A stretch of 64,000 bases of DNA from Bathynomus jamesi (taxonomy: Eukaryota > Arthropoda > Malacostraca > Isopoda > Cirolanidae), in contig JAJOZX010000937.1 of NCBI GenBank assembly GCA_023014485.1, forward strand, positions 948,501-1,012,500. Reading direction: 5' to 3'. How positions within the stretch are numbered: the stretch's first letter is position 1; the number at the start of each line of letters is the position of its first letter. A model generated the notes under the pieces. It did not search any database. It was not told the DNA's origin and saw only the letters and a program-made list of their open reading frames with translations. Position numbers and translations under genes: made by a program. Shown here piece by piece: positions 23,652 through 37,600 of the stretch.

Positions 23652-26600
23652 AACTTTTTTCAAAACTAACTTCTGTAATCTCTGGGGCGGTTGTCCCTCT
23701 TGGATGCAACCTATTGAAATTGTCTGAATACTGAAAATGGAACTTGAAACTGCTTCAAGTAACTCTATAACTCTATAAACTCTCTCTAAACTCTCTCTTA
23801 ATTTGCAGTCAATTCAATTCAGTAATTGAAAAAAATTTGCAAAAAAAAAAAAAAAAAAAATGTAACAATATTTCATTCTAATGTACACGAAGGTACGATA
23901 CTATTATGTTTGATACATAAATAAAATTATTCTATACTGAATATAACAGTGAAAATAACTCTTGAAATTAACTCTGTTACAATTAACTCTCTGTGTTACA
24001 ATTAACTCTTTAAAATTACTGTTTCAATAAAAAAAATGTATCACTGGTGTCTGAAATGTTCACTGTGTTTCTTGTAAATTCTGACTTGATACTAATTATT
24101 AACTGTTAATAATAGTGACTTTTCAAATGTTTATAAATTACTTAAAAAACAAAATGTACTTAAAAATTTTCTATGGGGAAAATCCTTGAGACGTGTCCTG
24201 AAGACGTCTTGTTGGCTACTTCTTCTTGGATGAAAACTAGACGTGGAGAACTTGGAGTCGTGACACACCGGTCAAGGGTGGATGTTACGAACTAGAAGTC
24301 GTGACACGCCGTCAAATGGTTTTATCCTGATGCAGGGTAATTTCTATCTTGGCCAAAGAGTGGCCTCTTCTTAAAAAATCTTCTTCTTAAAGTAATCTTC
24401 TTTTAAAGTAATCTTCTTCTTAAAGTAATCTTCTTCTTAAAATAATCTTTTTATCTGGTGCAGGGTAATTTCTATCTTGGCCAAAGAGTGGCTTAAAACA
24501 TCTTTTAAAATCTCTTGTTAAACATCTTCTTGTTAAATCTTCTTGTTAAAATCTTCTGGTTAAAATCTTCTGGTTAAACATCTTCTGGTTAAAATCTTCT
24601 TGTTAAACATCTTCTGGTTAAAATCTTCTGGTTAAACATCTTCTGGTTAAATCTTCTTGTTAAACATCTTCTGGTTAAAATCTTCTGGTTAAAATCTTCT
24701 TGTTAAAAATCGTCTTCTTAAAAATATTCTTCGTAAAATCATCATCTTATCGGTATAGGTCTTCTTATCCTGGTAAAGGGTCGCCAATTGTTAACCCCCC
24801 CCTTTATGGCCCTGAGTCGGTTCGGATTCGACGGGGGGGTTCTGGTTAGGAGGCAAGCAACGGATGTTTCTTCTTTATACTTTTCTATAATTCTTTTCTC
24901 TCGCTTATTAATTCTTCTCTTTTTATAATTCTCTGATACTTTCTCCATACTAAAAATTATCGACTTTTCTCTTTTATAACTTGTCGACTTGACTGAGTTC
25001 CTGAAGAGAGCACGGCTCGAAGGGAAAAATAAAAACTTCTTTTACTTTGGTTTACTTCTCAAAAATTACAGTTAGTTCTCTGAATTTACAAGGGTAGAGG
25101 TTCGACCTCTTTCGACCATGGCTCAGGCCGGAATCTAAAATATTAAGAAGGCAAGGGGCCTCTGCCCCTCCTAATGAGGTGCTAATATGAAGTCTAATGG
25201 AGAAGTGCCTTAAATGAAGTAGCTTGATGAAGAAGTGACTGTAATTTTACAAGATATGTATAATATAACCTAAATTTTTGGGGGGAGGACAGTTGAAGGT
25301 TAAATTTCCCCCTTTTTAAACACATGATCAGATGTTTTAAAAGATTGCAAATTTCAAATTAAAAAATAAAATAAAAACTAATTTGTATTTTTTCGCCGAG
25401 TCTTCATTTATGAAGGCGATATCATTTCGTATAGTACATAAGTACAATTTTGAGTACATGACTGAGTACTTATTAATTTTGGTCATTACAATTACGATTA
25501 CAATTATGGATTACAATTACCAATTAATTCATATTCACTCATTGTTTAATTACACTTCTATTAAAGTACATTCTTACATTATAAATTAAATCATTACATT
25601 TAATTACAGTTTCACTGAAGTACATTACAAGTTATTGTTAATTACAGTTAATTACAATTAAACAGTTACTACAACTTTGTTTTGTTTTTACAGTGTTTCT
25701 TATTAATAGACAATTTAGATGTTAGAAATATAATACAAAGTACATGGGGCACATATGGTTTGGATTTATATACATAATATGTTATAAATTTGAAATCAGA
25801 GCGAACGGAGGTATTTTTATCTTTGAGGCGCTCGAATCTGTTAGTCAGCGGAATTCGATAATTTAATCTCAGCATTTTGAATATCTTGCGAGGGTTGAAC
25901 GCACTTGAAAGTAAAAATGAAAAAAATAATACGAGACGTATTTTTGCGTACTCGAACGAAGGCATAAAGTTTCGCGCCTCACAAATTGACACGAGTAAAC
26001 ATAGACTGATAAGTTGATAGGGCATAAGTAGACAATAGGTAGATAAATGAATAAGTAATAAAATTAATAAAGGATAGCGGTCAAGAAAGAACATGAATGT
26101 AAGAATGAGTATGGTTCAATAATAATGTTTATGCTACATAACATATAAATAATGACTTCTATAGAGTGTTTCGTCCTTAGCATGATGTTAAAGAATTTTC
26201 ATACATTGGATACTAGATATATGATGAGGGAAAATGTGACGTCATAGTTATGAATTTTTTACGTATAGTACAAATCATTGTTAGGAAGATTTACAAGAAC
26301 AAATTAGAGACAGAGTGGGAAACGTAAAGAGAATAAAGTTATTTTATGACGTCATAGTGCATAAGTCATTATTACAAATCGAAATTCTATCCAAAACTCG
26401 CTTATGTGATTTTTGGTTTCTTATGTAAAAATGGACAATGAATTCATATAATGATGGTGTAGGAATTGTTCATTGTTCACTTTTTACATTACTCTCCCCT
26501 TTTAAAAATGATTTTATACAATAATTTAATAGGGTACCATTAATACAATACAAATGAGAAAATAACATCTTAACAAGGTACCATTAATTACAATACAAAT

Positions 26601-29156
26601 TTTATACAGAACGATTTCGCGTGGTCGAGTACAATGCAGAGTATCCAAATTTTTAAAATGACACTTGCTTACAAAATAAAAAAAATCAAAGATTAATACT
26701 TTAGTTTAGACAAACATTTAACAGGATTAATACATTAATTTAGACAACCAATTAAGTTAGACAAACAATGATATGGTTAAAATTTTGTACAAAATTTTAA
26801 TTTTTTTCTGTGGGATAAATTATGTACATAATGAATAGGTAAAAGGGAAAAATGCAAATCGTACAATCTATAAACTAATTTTTATTGACTAGTGTAGGTA
26901 AAAAAGAATTACGTAGTGGATGATGTATAGACCTGTGGTCTAGTGTGTATTTATGTTTATTGGGTACAAAGTGTGTATTTTATAAGTTCGAGAGACAGAT
27001 TAGCTGAGAGGATTGTTAAATTAACTGTATAAATGCATGAGCAAAAATTTATATATAGTAAGCAAAAATGATTAAGATTAAATTACGCGCAATGAAATAG
27101 TTTATTGTGATATCCAATGATTTTAGCATGAGGTTTGTATATATAGTGTGCATACATGCATTTTTATTGATTGTTGTAGGTACAAATCGAATTACGTAGT
27201 GGATGATGTATAGACCTGTGGTCAAATGTGTATTTGTGTGTATTAGGTACAAATTGTAGTGGTTGGTGATACGTCCAAAAGGAGAAAGGGGATTTATAGT
27301 TGAATAGTTGAAGTTGTACGTCAGTGTGCATATGTATCTATAAATATTGGTAAGAAGCATCTGTAGATGAGTGAGTCGGTACAATAGTATGTAGAATATG
27401 AGAGTAATTTGTTCATCCTGTGAAGAACTAGATCATTAGGGGTCATTGGTGGCTTAGGATTATTATATATATATATTACTTTAAGGAATAGATAAAACAA
27501 CTTAATAAATGCATGAACGAGAATTTATATATAGTAAGCAAAAATTATTAAGATTATAACGATGATGTATGCATACGCGTTTTAATGCAAAAGTGACTGA
27601 AGATACGGAACGTAAATGAATTCGAATATGTGTCAAAAGTAATAAAATTCAATTAGAATTATAGATTTTACATAATTAATCAGTTACACGTATAAGGTAA
27701 TTAAAAAAACGAACTTAGAGGACTTACAATTTATGAAAGTACATCTCACGGTTTTAAAATTGAATTTTGACACACAATTAATTTCGACTACTAAAATTCA
27801 TAGCCATATACTGTAGTAGTATGTCAATTTGACTATAATTTTCGTTTGATACCTTACAAATGGTACAATAACAATTTAAGGACAGTTACTCACGATTAAT
27901 TGAACAAAAGAAAAATAAAAATACAAATTAAAAATATGAATCAATTATGCATTTCAACGAGCTAAATACAATTTTATAATATTCTAAGAAAATAAGAGTA
28001 AATCGAGCCATAGATGAGTTTCGACTAAGAATAAAAAAGTTATTGAAATGGAAGGGAAGCATTTCAAACAATCTTTTCTTTTAATAATTTCAATTGAATT
28101 TTACATTAAAAATTATTTTTATATAAAAGAAAATATTAAAAAAGGTTTAATAATTTTTGCAGGTTAAGTAGAAAAATCATACTCTTTCGTTGAATGTTGA
28201 TAGAATTTTGAATTATTTGATTTTTTTTTTTTCTGAAAACTTGTTTGCATATAGACAAATACATCTGTTTTATTGTGTAGAAGTTTTATTAAAAATTAAA
28301 TGACTGAAATTAGGGTATGTGCGGTCATACGGGTAAATTTCCCGATCGTACAGAGCAGGATAAATTAGGTACATGATCGATTAATTGTTACGCTATTTCT
28401 GTCATCATATAATCAAAATAATTATAAAACTCGTTAAAAAACTTTTGTAAAAACGGTTTTGTTACAATTAATGAATTACATAACTATATATTTATATACA
28501 TAACAATGCATGAAAAGGGAAAGACAAATCAGTGAATTTCCGTCTTACAAACAAAGAAAAGGTTAAACCAAAGACGCAACCCGGTCAATTCAGGTTGAAT
28601 TTAATTCTCTTTTACAACACAAAAAAAAGGTTGAATTAAATTCTTAAATTACATTTTCTTAAATTAAATTCTCTTAAATTACAAAGGAAAAGTTGAATTC
28701 AATTGACTGCATTGAAAAACTAACTTGGGACTTGAAATAAAAATGACTTGGGATAAATCTCTCTGACATGGAATAAATCTCTCTAACTTGGAATAAATCT
28801 CTCTGACTTGGAATAAATCTCTCTGACTTCAAGTAAAACTCTGACTTGAGCTCTATCAAGTATTTCTATAAAAATCTCTGGGGTGGTTGTCCATCTTGGC
28901 GCAACCTTCTGACTTGACCTCTTATCAAGTATTCTGAAACTAACTTGAAATTAACTAAAAATGGAAAATGACTGCACTCGATCTTTATCAAGTGGAGACG
29001 ATTAACCTCTGTTTTGGTTGACCCTCTTGGTGCAACCTTCTGACTTGAAAAACTGACTTCAAAAAATGACTTAAAAAAAATGACTTCAAAAATGACTTCA
29101 AAAAATGACTTCAAAAAAATGACTTAAAAAAAAATGACTTGGGACTTGAAATAACT
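23652..29156. repeat. Macrosatellite unit 5 (mosaic)
   Basis: This unit is 5505 bp. Landmarks: poly-A of 20 at 23841-23860; short-repeat blocks about 24366-24705; C8/G7 hairpin 24793-24841; TGACGTCA at 26237 and 26347; empty Tc1 target TA at 28408-28409. The middle of the unit carries variants otherwise seen only in unit 1 (near 25948, 26042 and 27168). The part from about 27,560 to 27,990 carries variants otherwise seen only in unit 2. The first 1.6 kb contains many one-base deletions. Confidence 0.95.
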
Positions 29157-32100
29157 AACTTTTTTTCAAAACTAACTTCTGTAATCTCTGGGGCGGTTGT
29201 CCCTCTTGGATGCAACCTATTGAAATTGTCTGAATACTGAAAATGGAACTTGAAACTGCTTCAAGTAACTTATAACTCTATAAACTCTCTCTAAACTCTC
29301 TCTTAATTTGCAAGTCAATTCAATTCAGTAATTGAAAAAAATTTGCAAAAAAAAAAAAAAAAAAAAAATGTAACAATATTTCATTCTAATGTACACGAAG
29401 GTACGATACTATTATGTTTGATACATAAAATAAAATTATTCTATACTGAATATACAGTGAAAATAACTCTCTTGAAATTAACTCTGTTACAATTAACTCT
29501 GTTACAATTAACTCTCTGTGTTACAATTAATTCTCTGTTAAAATTACTGTTTCAATAAAAAAAATGTATCACTGGTGTCTGAAATGTTCACTGTGTTTCT
29601 TGTAAATTCTGACTTGATACTAATTATTAACTGTTAATAATAGTGACTTTTCAAATGTTTATAAATTACTTAAAAAACAAAATGTACTTAACAAAATTTT
29701 CTATGGGGAAAATCCTTGAGACGTGTCCTGAAGACGTCTTGTTGGCTACTTCTTCTTGGATGAAAACTAGACGTGGAGAACTTGGAGTCGTGACACACCG
29801 GTCAAGGGTGGATGTTACGAACTAGAAGTCGTGACACGCCGGTCAAATGGTTTTATCCTGATGCAGGGTAATTTCTATCTTGGCCAAAGAGTGGCCTCTT
29901 CTTAAAATAATCTTCTTCTTAAAGTAATCTTCTTCTTAAAGTAATCTTCTTCTTAAAGTAATCTTCTTCTTAAAATAATCTTTTTATCCTGGTGCAGGGT
30001 AATTTCTATCTTGGCCAAAGAGTGGCCACTAAACATCTTGTTAAACATCTTCTTGTTACACTAAACATCTTCTTGTTAAATCTGGTTAAAATCTTCTTGG
30101 TTAAAATCTTCTGGTTAAAATTCTGTTAAACATCTTCTGGTTAAAATCTTCTTGTTAAACATCTTCTGGTTAAAATCTTCTGGTTAAACATCTTCTGGTT
30201 AAAATCTTCTGGTTAAAATCTTCTTGTTAAAAATCGTCTTCTTAAAAATATTCTTCGTAAAATCATCATCTTATCCTGGTATAGGGTCTTCTTATCCTGG
30301 TAAAGGGTCGCCAATTGTTAACCCCCCCCTTTATGGCCCTGAGTCGGTTCGGATTCGACGGGGGGGTTCTGGTTAGGAGGCAAGCAACGGATGTTTTTCT
30401 TTATACTTTTCTATAATTCTTTTCTCTCGCTTATAATTCTCTTTTTATAATTCTCTGATACTTTCTCCATACTAAAAATTATCGACTTCTCTTTTATAAC
30501 TTGTCGACTTGACTGAGTTCCTGAAGAGAGCACGGCTCGAAGGAAAATAAAAACTTCTTTTACTTTGGTTTACTTCTCAAAAATTACAGTTAGTTCTCTG
30601 AATTTACAAGGGTAGAGGTTCGACCTCTTTCGACCATGGCTCAGGCCGGAATCTAAAAAATATTTAAGAAGGCAAGGGGCCTCTGCCCCCTCCTAATGAG
30701 GTGCTAATATGAAGTCTAATGGAGAAGTGCCTTAAATGAAGTAGCTTGATGAAGAAGTGACTGTAATTTTACAAAGATATGTATAATATAACCTAAATTT
30801 TGTGGGGGAGGACAGTTTGAAGGTTAAATTTCCCCCTTTTAAACACATGATCAGATGTTTAAAAGATTGCAAATTTCAAATTAAAAATAAAATAACAAAC
30901 TAATTTGTATTTTTTCGCCGAGTCTTCATTTATGAAGGCGATATCATTTCGTAATAGTACATAAGTACAATTTTGAGTACATGATGAGTACGTATTAATT
31001 TTTGGCATTACAATTACGATTACAATTATGGATTACAATTACCAATTAATTCTATTCACTCATTGTTTAATTACACTTCTATTAAAGTACATTCTTACAT
31101 ATAAATTAAATCATTACATTTAATTACAGTTTCACTGAAGTACATTACAAGTTATTGTTAATTACAGTTTAATTACAATTAAACAGTTACTACAACTTTG
31201 TTTTTTTTACAGTGTTTCTTATTAATAGACAATTTAGATGTTAGAAATATAATACAAAGTACATGGGGCACATATGGTTTGGATTTATATACATAATAGT
31301 TATAAATTTGAAATCAGAGCGAACGGAGGTATTTTTATCTTTGAGGCGCTCGAATCTGTTAGTCAGCGGAATTCGATAATTTAATCTCAGCTTTTGAATA
31401 TCTTGCGAGGGTTGAACGCCACTTGAAAGTAAAAATGAAAAAAATAATACGAGACGTATTTTTGCGTTCTCGAACGAAGGCATAAAGTTTCGCGCCTCAC
31501 AAATTGACACGAGTAAACATAGACTGATAAGTTGATAGGGCATAAGTAGACAATAGGTAGATGAATGAATAAGTAATAAAATTAATAAGGATAGCGGTCA
31601 AGAAAGAACATGAATGTAAGAATGAGTATGGTTCATAATAATGTTTATGCTACTAACATATAAATAATGACTTCTATAGAGTGTTTCGTCCTTAGCATGA
31701 TGTTAAAGAATTTTCATACATTGGATACTAGATATATGATGAAGGGAAAATGTGACGTCATAGTTATTGAATTTTTACGTATAGTACAAATCATTGTTAG
31801 GAGATTTACAAGAACAAATTAGAGACAGAGTGGAAACGTAAAGAGACATAAAGTTATTTATGACGTCATAGTGCATAAGTCATTATTACAAATCGAAATT
31901 CTATCCAAAACTCGCTTATGTGATTTTTGGTTTCTTATGTAAAAATGGACAATGAATTCATATAATGATGGTAGGAATTGTCATTGTTCACTTTTACATT
32001 ACTCTCCCCTTTTAAAAATGATATTTATACAATAATTTAATAGGGTACCATTAATACAATACAAATGAGAAAATAACATCTTAACAAGGTACCATTAATT

Positions 32101-34657
32101 ACAATACAAATTTTATACAGAACGATTTCGCGTGGTCGAGTACAATGCAGAGTATCCAAATTTTTAAATGACACTTGCTTACAAAATAAAAAAAATCAAG
32201 ATAATACTCAGTTTAGACAAACACGTAACAGGATTAATACATTAATTTAGACAACCAATTTAAGTTAGACAAACAATGATATGGTATAAAAATTTTGTAC
32301 AAAATTTTAATTTTTTTCTGTGGGATAAATTATGTACATAATGACATAGTAAAGGGAAAAATGCAAAATCGTACAATCTATAAACTAATTTTTATTGACT
32401 AGTGTAGGTAAAAAGAGAATTACGTAGTGGATGATGTATAGACCTGTGTCTAGTGTGTATTTATGTTTATTGGGTACAAAGTGGGTATTTTATAGTTCGA
32501 GAGACAGATTAGCTGAGAGGATGTTTAAATTACTGTATAAATGCATGAGCAAAAATTTATATATAGTAAGCAAAAATGATTAAGATTAAATTACGCGCAA
32601 GAAATAGTTTATTGTGATATCCAATGATTTAGCATGAGGTTTGTATATTAGTGGCATACATGCATTTTTATTGACTGTGTAGTACAAATCGAATTACGTA
32701 GTGGATGATGTATAGACCTGTGGTCAAATGTGTATTTGTGTGTATTAGGTACAAATTGTAGTGGTTGGTGATACGTCCAAAAGGAGAAAGGGGATTTATA
32801 GTTGAATAGTTGAAGTTGTACGTCAGTGTGCATATGTATCTATAAATATTGGTAAGAAGCATCTGTAGATGAGTGAGTCGGTACAATAGTATGTAGAATA
32901 TGAGAGTAATTTGTTCATCCTGTGAAGAACTAGATCATTAGGGGTCATTGGTGGCTTAGGATTATTATATATATATTTACTTTAAGGAATAGATAAAACA
33001 ACTTAATAAATGCATGAACGAGAATTTATATATAGTAAGCAAAAATTATTAAGATTATAACGATGATGTTTGCATACGAGTTTTAATGCAAAAGTGACTG
33101 AAGGGACGGAACGTAAATGAATTCGAATATGTGTCAAAAGTAATAAAATTCAATTAGGATTATAGATTTTACATAATTAATCAGTTACACGTATAAGGTA
33201 ATTAAAAAAAACGAACTTAGAGGACTTACAATTAATGAAAGTACATCTCACGGTTTTAAAATTGAATTTTGACACACAATTAATTTCGACTACTAAAATT
33301 CATAGCCATATACTGTAGTAGTATGTCAATTTGACTATAATTTTCGTTTGATACCTTACAAATGGTACAATAACAATTTAAGGACAGTTACTCACGATTA
33401 ATTGAACAAAAGAAAAATAAAAATACAAATTAAAAATATGAATCAATTATGCATTTCAACGAGCTAAATACAATTTTATAATATTCTAAAAAAATAAGAG
33501 TAAATCGAGCCATAGATGAGTTTCGACTAAGAATAAAAAAGTTATTGAAATGGAAGGGAAGCATTTCAAACAATCTTTTCTTTTAATAATTTCAATTGAA
33601 TTTTACATTAAAAATTATTTTTATATAAAAGAAAATATTAAAAAAGGTTTAATAATTTTTGCAGGTTAAGTAGAAAAATCATACTCTTTCGTTGAATGTT
33701 GATAGAATTTTGAATTATTTGATTTTTTTTTTTTCTGAAAACTTGTTTGCATATAGACAAATACATCTGTTTTATTGTGTAGAAGTTTTATTAAAAATTA
33801 AATGACTGAAATTTAGGGTATGTGCGGTCATACGGGTAAATTTCCCGATCGTACAGAGCAGGATAAATTAGGTACATGATCGATTAATTGTTACGCTATT
33901 TCTGTCATCATATAATCAAAATAATTATAAAACTCGTTAAAAACTTTTGTAAAAACGGTTTTGTTACAATTAATGAATTACATAACTATATATTTATATA
34001 CATAACAATGCATGAAAAGGGAAAGACAAATCAGTGAATTTCCGTCTTACAAACAAAGAAAAGGTTAAACCAAAGACGCAACCCGGTCAATTCAGGTTGA
34101 ATTTAATTCTCTTTTACAACACAAAAAAAAGGTTGAATTAAATTCTTAAATTACATTTTCTTAAATTAAATTCTCTTAAATTACAAAGGAAAAGTTGAAT
34201 TCAATTGACTGCATTGAAAACTAACTTGGGACTTGAAATAAAAATGACTTGGGATAAATCTCTCTGACATGGAATAAATCTCTCTAACTTGGAATAAATC
34301 TCTCTGACTTGGAATAAATCTCTCTGACTTCAAGTAAAACTCTGACTTGAGCTCTATCAAGTATTTCTATAAAAATCTCTGGGGTGGTTGTCCATCTTGG
34401 CGCAACCTTCTGACTTGACCTCTTATCAAGTATTCTGAAACTAACTTGAAATTAACTAAAAATGGAAAATGACTGCACTCGATCTTTATCAAGTGGAGAC
34501 GATTAACCTCTGTTTTGGTTGACCCTCTTGGTGCAACCTTCTGACTTGAAAAACTGACTTCAAAAAATGACTTAAAAAAAAATGACTTAAAAAATGACTT
34601 CAAAAAATGACTTCAAAAAAATGACTTAAAAAAAATGACTTGGGACTTGAAATAACT
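29157..34657. repeat. Macrosatellite unit 6
   Basis: This unit is 5501 bp. Landmarks: poly-A of 22 (the longest seen) at 29347-29368; short-repeat blocks about 29900-30235, with irregular sequence at 30030-30130; C8/G7 hairpin 30320-30368; TGACGTCA at 31753 and 31861; empty Tc1 target TA at 33911-33912. Between about 30,395 and 32,700 it has dozens of isolated one-base losses or gains, while sequence on both sides matches the other units cleanly. Confidence 0.95.
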
Positions 34658-37600
34658 AACTTTTTTTCAAAACTAACTTCTGTAATCTCTGGGGCGGTTG
34701 TCCCTCTTGGATGCAACCTATTGAAATTGTCTGAATACTGAAAATGGAACTTGAAACTGCTTCAAGTAACTCTATAACTCTATAAACTCTCTCTAAACTC
34801 TCTCTTAATTTGCAAGTCAATTCAATTCAGTAATTGAAAAAAATTTGCAAAAAAAAAAAAAAAAAATGTAACAATATTTCATTCTAATGTACACGAAGGT
34901 ACGATACTATTATGTTTGATACATAAAATAAAATTATTCTATACTGAATATAACAGTGAAAATAACTCTCTTGAAATTAACTCTGTTACAATTAACTCTG
35001 TTACAATTAACTCTCTGTGTTACAATTAACTCTCTGTTAAAATTACTGTTTCAATAAAAAAAATGTATCACTGGTGTCTGAAATGTTCACTGTGTTTCTT
35101 GTAAATTCTGACTTGATACTAATTATTAACTGTTAATAATAGTGACTTTTCAAATGTTTATAAATTACTTAAAAAACAAAATGTACTTAACAAAATTTTC
35201 TATGGGGAAAATCCTTGAGACGTGTCCTGAAGACGTCTTGTTGGCTACTTCTTCTTGGATGAAAACTAGACGTGGAGAACTTGGAGTCGTGACACACCGG
35301 TCAAGGGTGGATGTTACGAACTAGAAGTCGTGACACGCCGGTCAAATGGTTTTATCCTGATGCAGGGTAATTTCTATCTTGGCCAAAGAGTGGCCTCTTC
35401 TTAAAATAATCTTCTTCTTAAAGTAATCTTCTTCTTAAAGTAATCTTCTTCTTAAAATAATCTTTTTATCCTGGTGCAGGGTAATTTCTATCTTGGCCAA
35501 AGAGTGGCCACTTGTTAAACATCTTCTTGTTAAACATCTTGTTAAACATCTTCTTGTTAAAATCTTCTGGTTAAAATCTTCTGGTTAAACATCTTCTGGT
35601 TAAAATCTTCTTGTTAAACATCTTCTGGTTAAAATCTTCTGGTTAAACATCTTCTGGTTAAAATCTTCTTGTTAAACATCTTCTGGTTAAAATCTTCTGG
35701 TTAAAATCTTCTTGTTAAAAATCGTCTTCTTAAAAATATTCTTCGTAAAATCATCATCTTATCCTGGTATAGGGTCTTCTTATCCTGGTAAAGGGTCGCC
35801 AATTGTTAACCCCCCCCTTTATGGCCCTGAGTCGGTTCGGATTCGAGGGGGGGTTCTGGTTAGGAGGCAAGCAACGGATGTTTCTTCTTTATACTTTTCT
35901 ATAATTCTTTTCTCTCGCTTATTAATTCTTCTCTTTTTATAATTCTCTGATACTTTCTCCTATACTAAAAATTATCGACTTTTCTCTTTTATAACTTGTC
36001 GACTTGACTGAGTTCCTGAAGAGAGCACGGCTCGAAGGGAAAAATAAAAACTTCTTTTACTTTGGTTTACTTCTCAAAAATTACAGTTAGTTCTCTGAAT
36101 TTACAAGGGTAGAGGTTCGACCTCTTTCGACCATGGCTCAGGCCGGAATCTAAAAATATTAAGAAGGCAAGGGGCCTCTGCCCCCTCCTAATGAGGTGCT
36201 AATATGAAGTCTAATGGAGAAGTGCCTTAAATGAAGTAGCTTGATGAAGAAGTGACTGTAATTTTACAAAGATATGTATAATATAACCTAAATTTTGGGG
36301 GAGGACAGTTGAAGGTTAAATTTCCCCCTTTTTAAACACATGATCAGATGTTTTAAAAGATTGCAAATTTCAAATTAAAAAATAAAATAACAAACTAATT
36401 TGTATTTTTTCGCCGAGTCTTCATTTATGAAGGCGATATCATTTCGTAATAGTACATAAGTACAATTTTGAGTACATGACTGAGTACGTATTAATTTTGG
36501 TTCATTACAATTACGATTACAATTATGGATTACAATTACCAATTAATTCATATTCACTCATTGTTTAATTACACTTCTATTAAAGTACATTCTTACATTA
36601 TAAATTAAATCATTACATTTAATTACAGTTTCACTGAAGTACATTACAAGTTATTGTTAATTACAGTTAATTACAATTAAACAGTTACTACAACTTTGTT
36701 TTGTTTTTACAGTGTTTCTTATTAATAGACAATTTAGATGTTAGAAATATAATACAAAGTACATGGGGCACATATGGTTTGGATTTATATACATAATATG
36801 TTATAAATTTGAAATCAGAGCGAACGGAGGTATTTTTATCTTTGAGGCGCTCGAATCTGTTAGTCAGCGGAATTCGATAATTTAATCTCAGCATTTTTGA
36901 ATATCTTGCGAGGGTTGAACGCACTTGAAAGTAAAAATGAAAAAAATAATACGAGACGTATTTTTGCGTTCTCGAACGAAGGCATAAAGTTTCGCGCCTC
37001 ACAAATTGACACGAGTAAACATAGACTGATAAGTTGATAGGGCATAAGTAGACAATAGGTAGATGAATGAATAAGTAATAAAATTAATAAAGGATAGCGG
37101 TCAAGAAAGAACATGAATGTAAGAATGAGTATGGTTCAAAATAATGTTTATGCTACATAACATATAAATAATGACTTCTATAGAGTGTTTCGTCCTTAGC
37201 ATGATGTTAAAGAATTTTCATACATTGGATACTAGATATATGATGAAGGGAAAATGTGACGTCATAGTTATTGAATTTTTACGTATAGTACAAATCATTG
37301 TTAGGAAGATTTACAAGACAAATTAGAGACAGAGTGGGAAACGTAAAGAGAATAAAGTTATTTTATGACGTCATAGTGCATAAGTCATTATTACAAATCG
37401 AAATTCTATCCAAAACTCGCTTATGTGATTTTTGGTTTCTTATGTAAAAATGGACAATGAATTCATATAATGATGGTGTAGGAATTGTTCATTGTTCACT
37501 TTTTACATTACTCTCCCCTTTTAAAAATGATATTTATACAATAATTTAATAGGGTACCATTAATACAATACAAATGAGAAAATAACATCTTAACAAGGTA

